Assembly: GCA_949358305.1 (NCBI GenBank)
Contig: OX442315.1
Span: 12,798,427-12,862,426 of the forward strand
Reading direction: 5' to 3'
DNA: 64,000 nt
From: Strigamia acuminata
Lineage: Eukaryota; Arthropoda; Chilopoda; Geophilomorpha; Linotaeniidae
Shown: piece by piece, positions 63,901 through 64,000 of the stretch
How the letters are laid out: each line of letters begins with the position of its first letter
Position numbering within the stretch: the first letter of the stretch is position 1
Translations under genes and position numbers: made by a program
The notes under the pieces: generated by a model
What the model was told of the DNA's origin: nothing
Seen by the model: the letters and a program-made list of their open reading frames with translations, nothing else
Databases searched by the model: none

Positions 63901-64000
63901 CACTCCCACAGGGGATAAAAGTAACATCAAATGTTACAGCTGCGGAGAATACGGTCACTACTCCGACAAATGCGAAAAAACCGTCAAAGAAAAAGGCATC
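60941..64000 (+). CDS. gag: Gag polyprotein of the Gypsy-like element (open at window end)
   Basis: From ATG 60941 the frame is open for 1020 codons without a stop and leaves the window. Parts in order: a polar N-terminus, a very long Glu/Lys/Arg-rich coiled coil (about residues 230-440), a disordered Ser/Pro/Asp-rich region (about 440-610), a retrotransposon capsid-type domain (about 640-830; WYQGLKNPTWDDFLVRFDLR and LRQAPGETLADYDARAKLLF), and a C-x2-C-x4-H-x4-C zinc knuckle (CYSCGEYGHYSDKC, 63932-63973). Gag forms the virus-like particle and packages the RNA. Gypsy gags are usually 300-500 aa, so the extra coiled coil is unusual. GC content is clearly above the host DNA. Confidence 0.88.
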   Translation, partial: MSDKDEQSTSETEQRMPEKGKRTSDYHLRSDGPVPEMSAKAKARANKRRAKAQKEEQAASLAALDGPERERVPLNMQPFEDTDPEAIENREEIRDVSPGRVSILMTEETNEAPKITVTIGTDPSPPTAQTSVKQTPRKNDGGTPITPRVTASPAVVSFEVSHLIRLTQQAAQLKAMIDIPVGTSVWESITLLTDAICAAQAPTPVARPAAETPMPQVTPSDTGGFAPDPNRTLHESREKAREEARQEATSRQRRLSAERRELWKEEEEREQRERRTTERTEKLVQKMREEREAKIRKEWNATVEGRHREAQEYEDQFQALIAQRKTEKLQMLRKEAILQHQKWEEQHRERLREEEARKEKEQFLKEKEEWDRVRWTEEYKAKKQAIIDEQKRWEAENWEKETEKFQKEYAQDVSDRKKNEENLKRKPEPPSGSDTDTGEGATKPAKTAKRGKSQKRDESVPKTKDRHPSKRSETGAAIDALLEKKNANKNRERPESEENRWHSFYENNDGGEPPPSGGSKQKKAGGETPPRGPRFHPQGDPSEPSDSSDDDHPSRPSTGRSQEDSDGHRSNRPNASDRSSRSSNPRSEEGNFQDSSGRHYTMSELGRALLNSFRREGIDLGHPGDEHNRAGERVKRKYGVRNEPSSEATGNIRWQHYIQTRFDGSWKAGDRFLDEVMRIKKATKATVADMLTHGLVELTTGSAREWYQGLKNPTWDDFLVRFDLRYGETPDEISNKLRGLRQAPGETLADYDARAKLLFARAPYEINPAGFTMIFYGGLSANSQRILLDMRAPRTGDYQDVSNYLLTNTLEIEQRYYATLPPEEADAHEKRLQTSAERHKTSEKLMRPSEYLSGIMSLTEASFGRMLTPKAGSILPANPIAAPKKAPAATAMQVTSTDSTQMEKVEETTPLATAKEEEPASSDEEALNEHLENLSTGCDDQGPYLHHAHRALAIAQFRAHVQATKARGALGGKRRFPTPFVPKKPGFTPTGDKSNIKCYSCGEYGHYSDKCEKTVKEKGI

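Overview
The window is animal nuclear DNA and very probably arthropod. Genes have many short GT-AG introns in AT-rich DNA. It holds an ionotropic-receptor-type gene, a family otherwise known from protostomes, and a secreted WAP-domain protein of the crustin-like kind. I cannot fix the species; a crustacean or a basal hexapod would fit.

Region 1 (1-8.6 kb): the gene for methylthioribose-1-phosphate isomerase (MRI1, minus strand) is split inside an exon by a 5.5 kb P-superfamily (THAP) DNA transposon with a 7-bp target duplication. A 2.24 kb inverted, truncated copy of the same transposon lies beside it and forms a near-perfect palindrome. The transposase itself is internally deleted.

Region 2 (9-16 kb): a MAK/ICK-type ciliary kinase on the minus strand. 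It has two alternative 101-nt first exons that encode different glycine-rich loops. Region 3 (17.7-29.7 kb): a full L(3)mbt-like chromatin protein (16 coding exons, 1051 aa: FCS finger, three MBT repeats, two CCHHC fingers, SAM). Its introns carry minisatellites and nested MITEs. Region 4 (30-32.7 kb): a large foldback element. Region 5 (33.4-40.8 kb): three housekeeping genes, EB1/MAPRE (minus), proteasome beta-type 2 (plus) and Rtf2 (minus). EB1 and PSMB2 are divergent; PSMB2 and Rtf2 converge with stop codons 55 bp apart.

Region 6 (41.2-48.3 kb): a decayed Mutator-like element that encodes a RING finger, then five tandem genes for small secreted peptides of no family I know. Three are clear paralogs with a shared promoter block and a shared 5' UTR intron. 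A divergently oriented WAP-domain gene follows. Region 7 (49-57 kb): MITEs, an LTR-like insert, an ionotropic-receptor gene in two blocks separated by two related MITEs, and an unrecognised five-exon gene of 168 aa. Region 8 (57-64 kb): retroelement DNA. An older element's leader and ORF start are broken by the LTR of a Ty3/Gypsy-like element, whose long gag frame (at least 1020 codons, zinc knuckle) runs off the window end.

A theme of the whole window is that nearly every long intron holds its own unrelated minisatellite, almost always with a 20-21 bp unit built from an A-run and a T-run. Because 21 is a multiple of three these arrays stay open in several frames and produce many false ORFs. 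Exon junctions given here were read by eye. For the complete genes the summed coding lengths are multiples of three, which supports them, but no transcript data were available.
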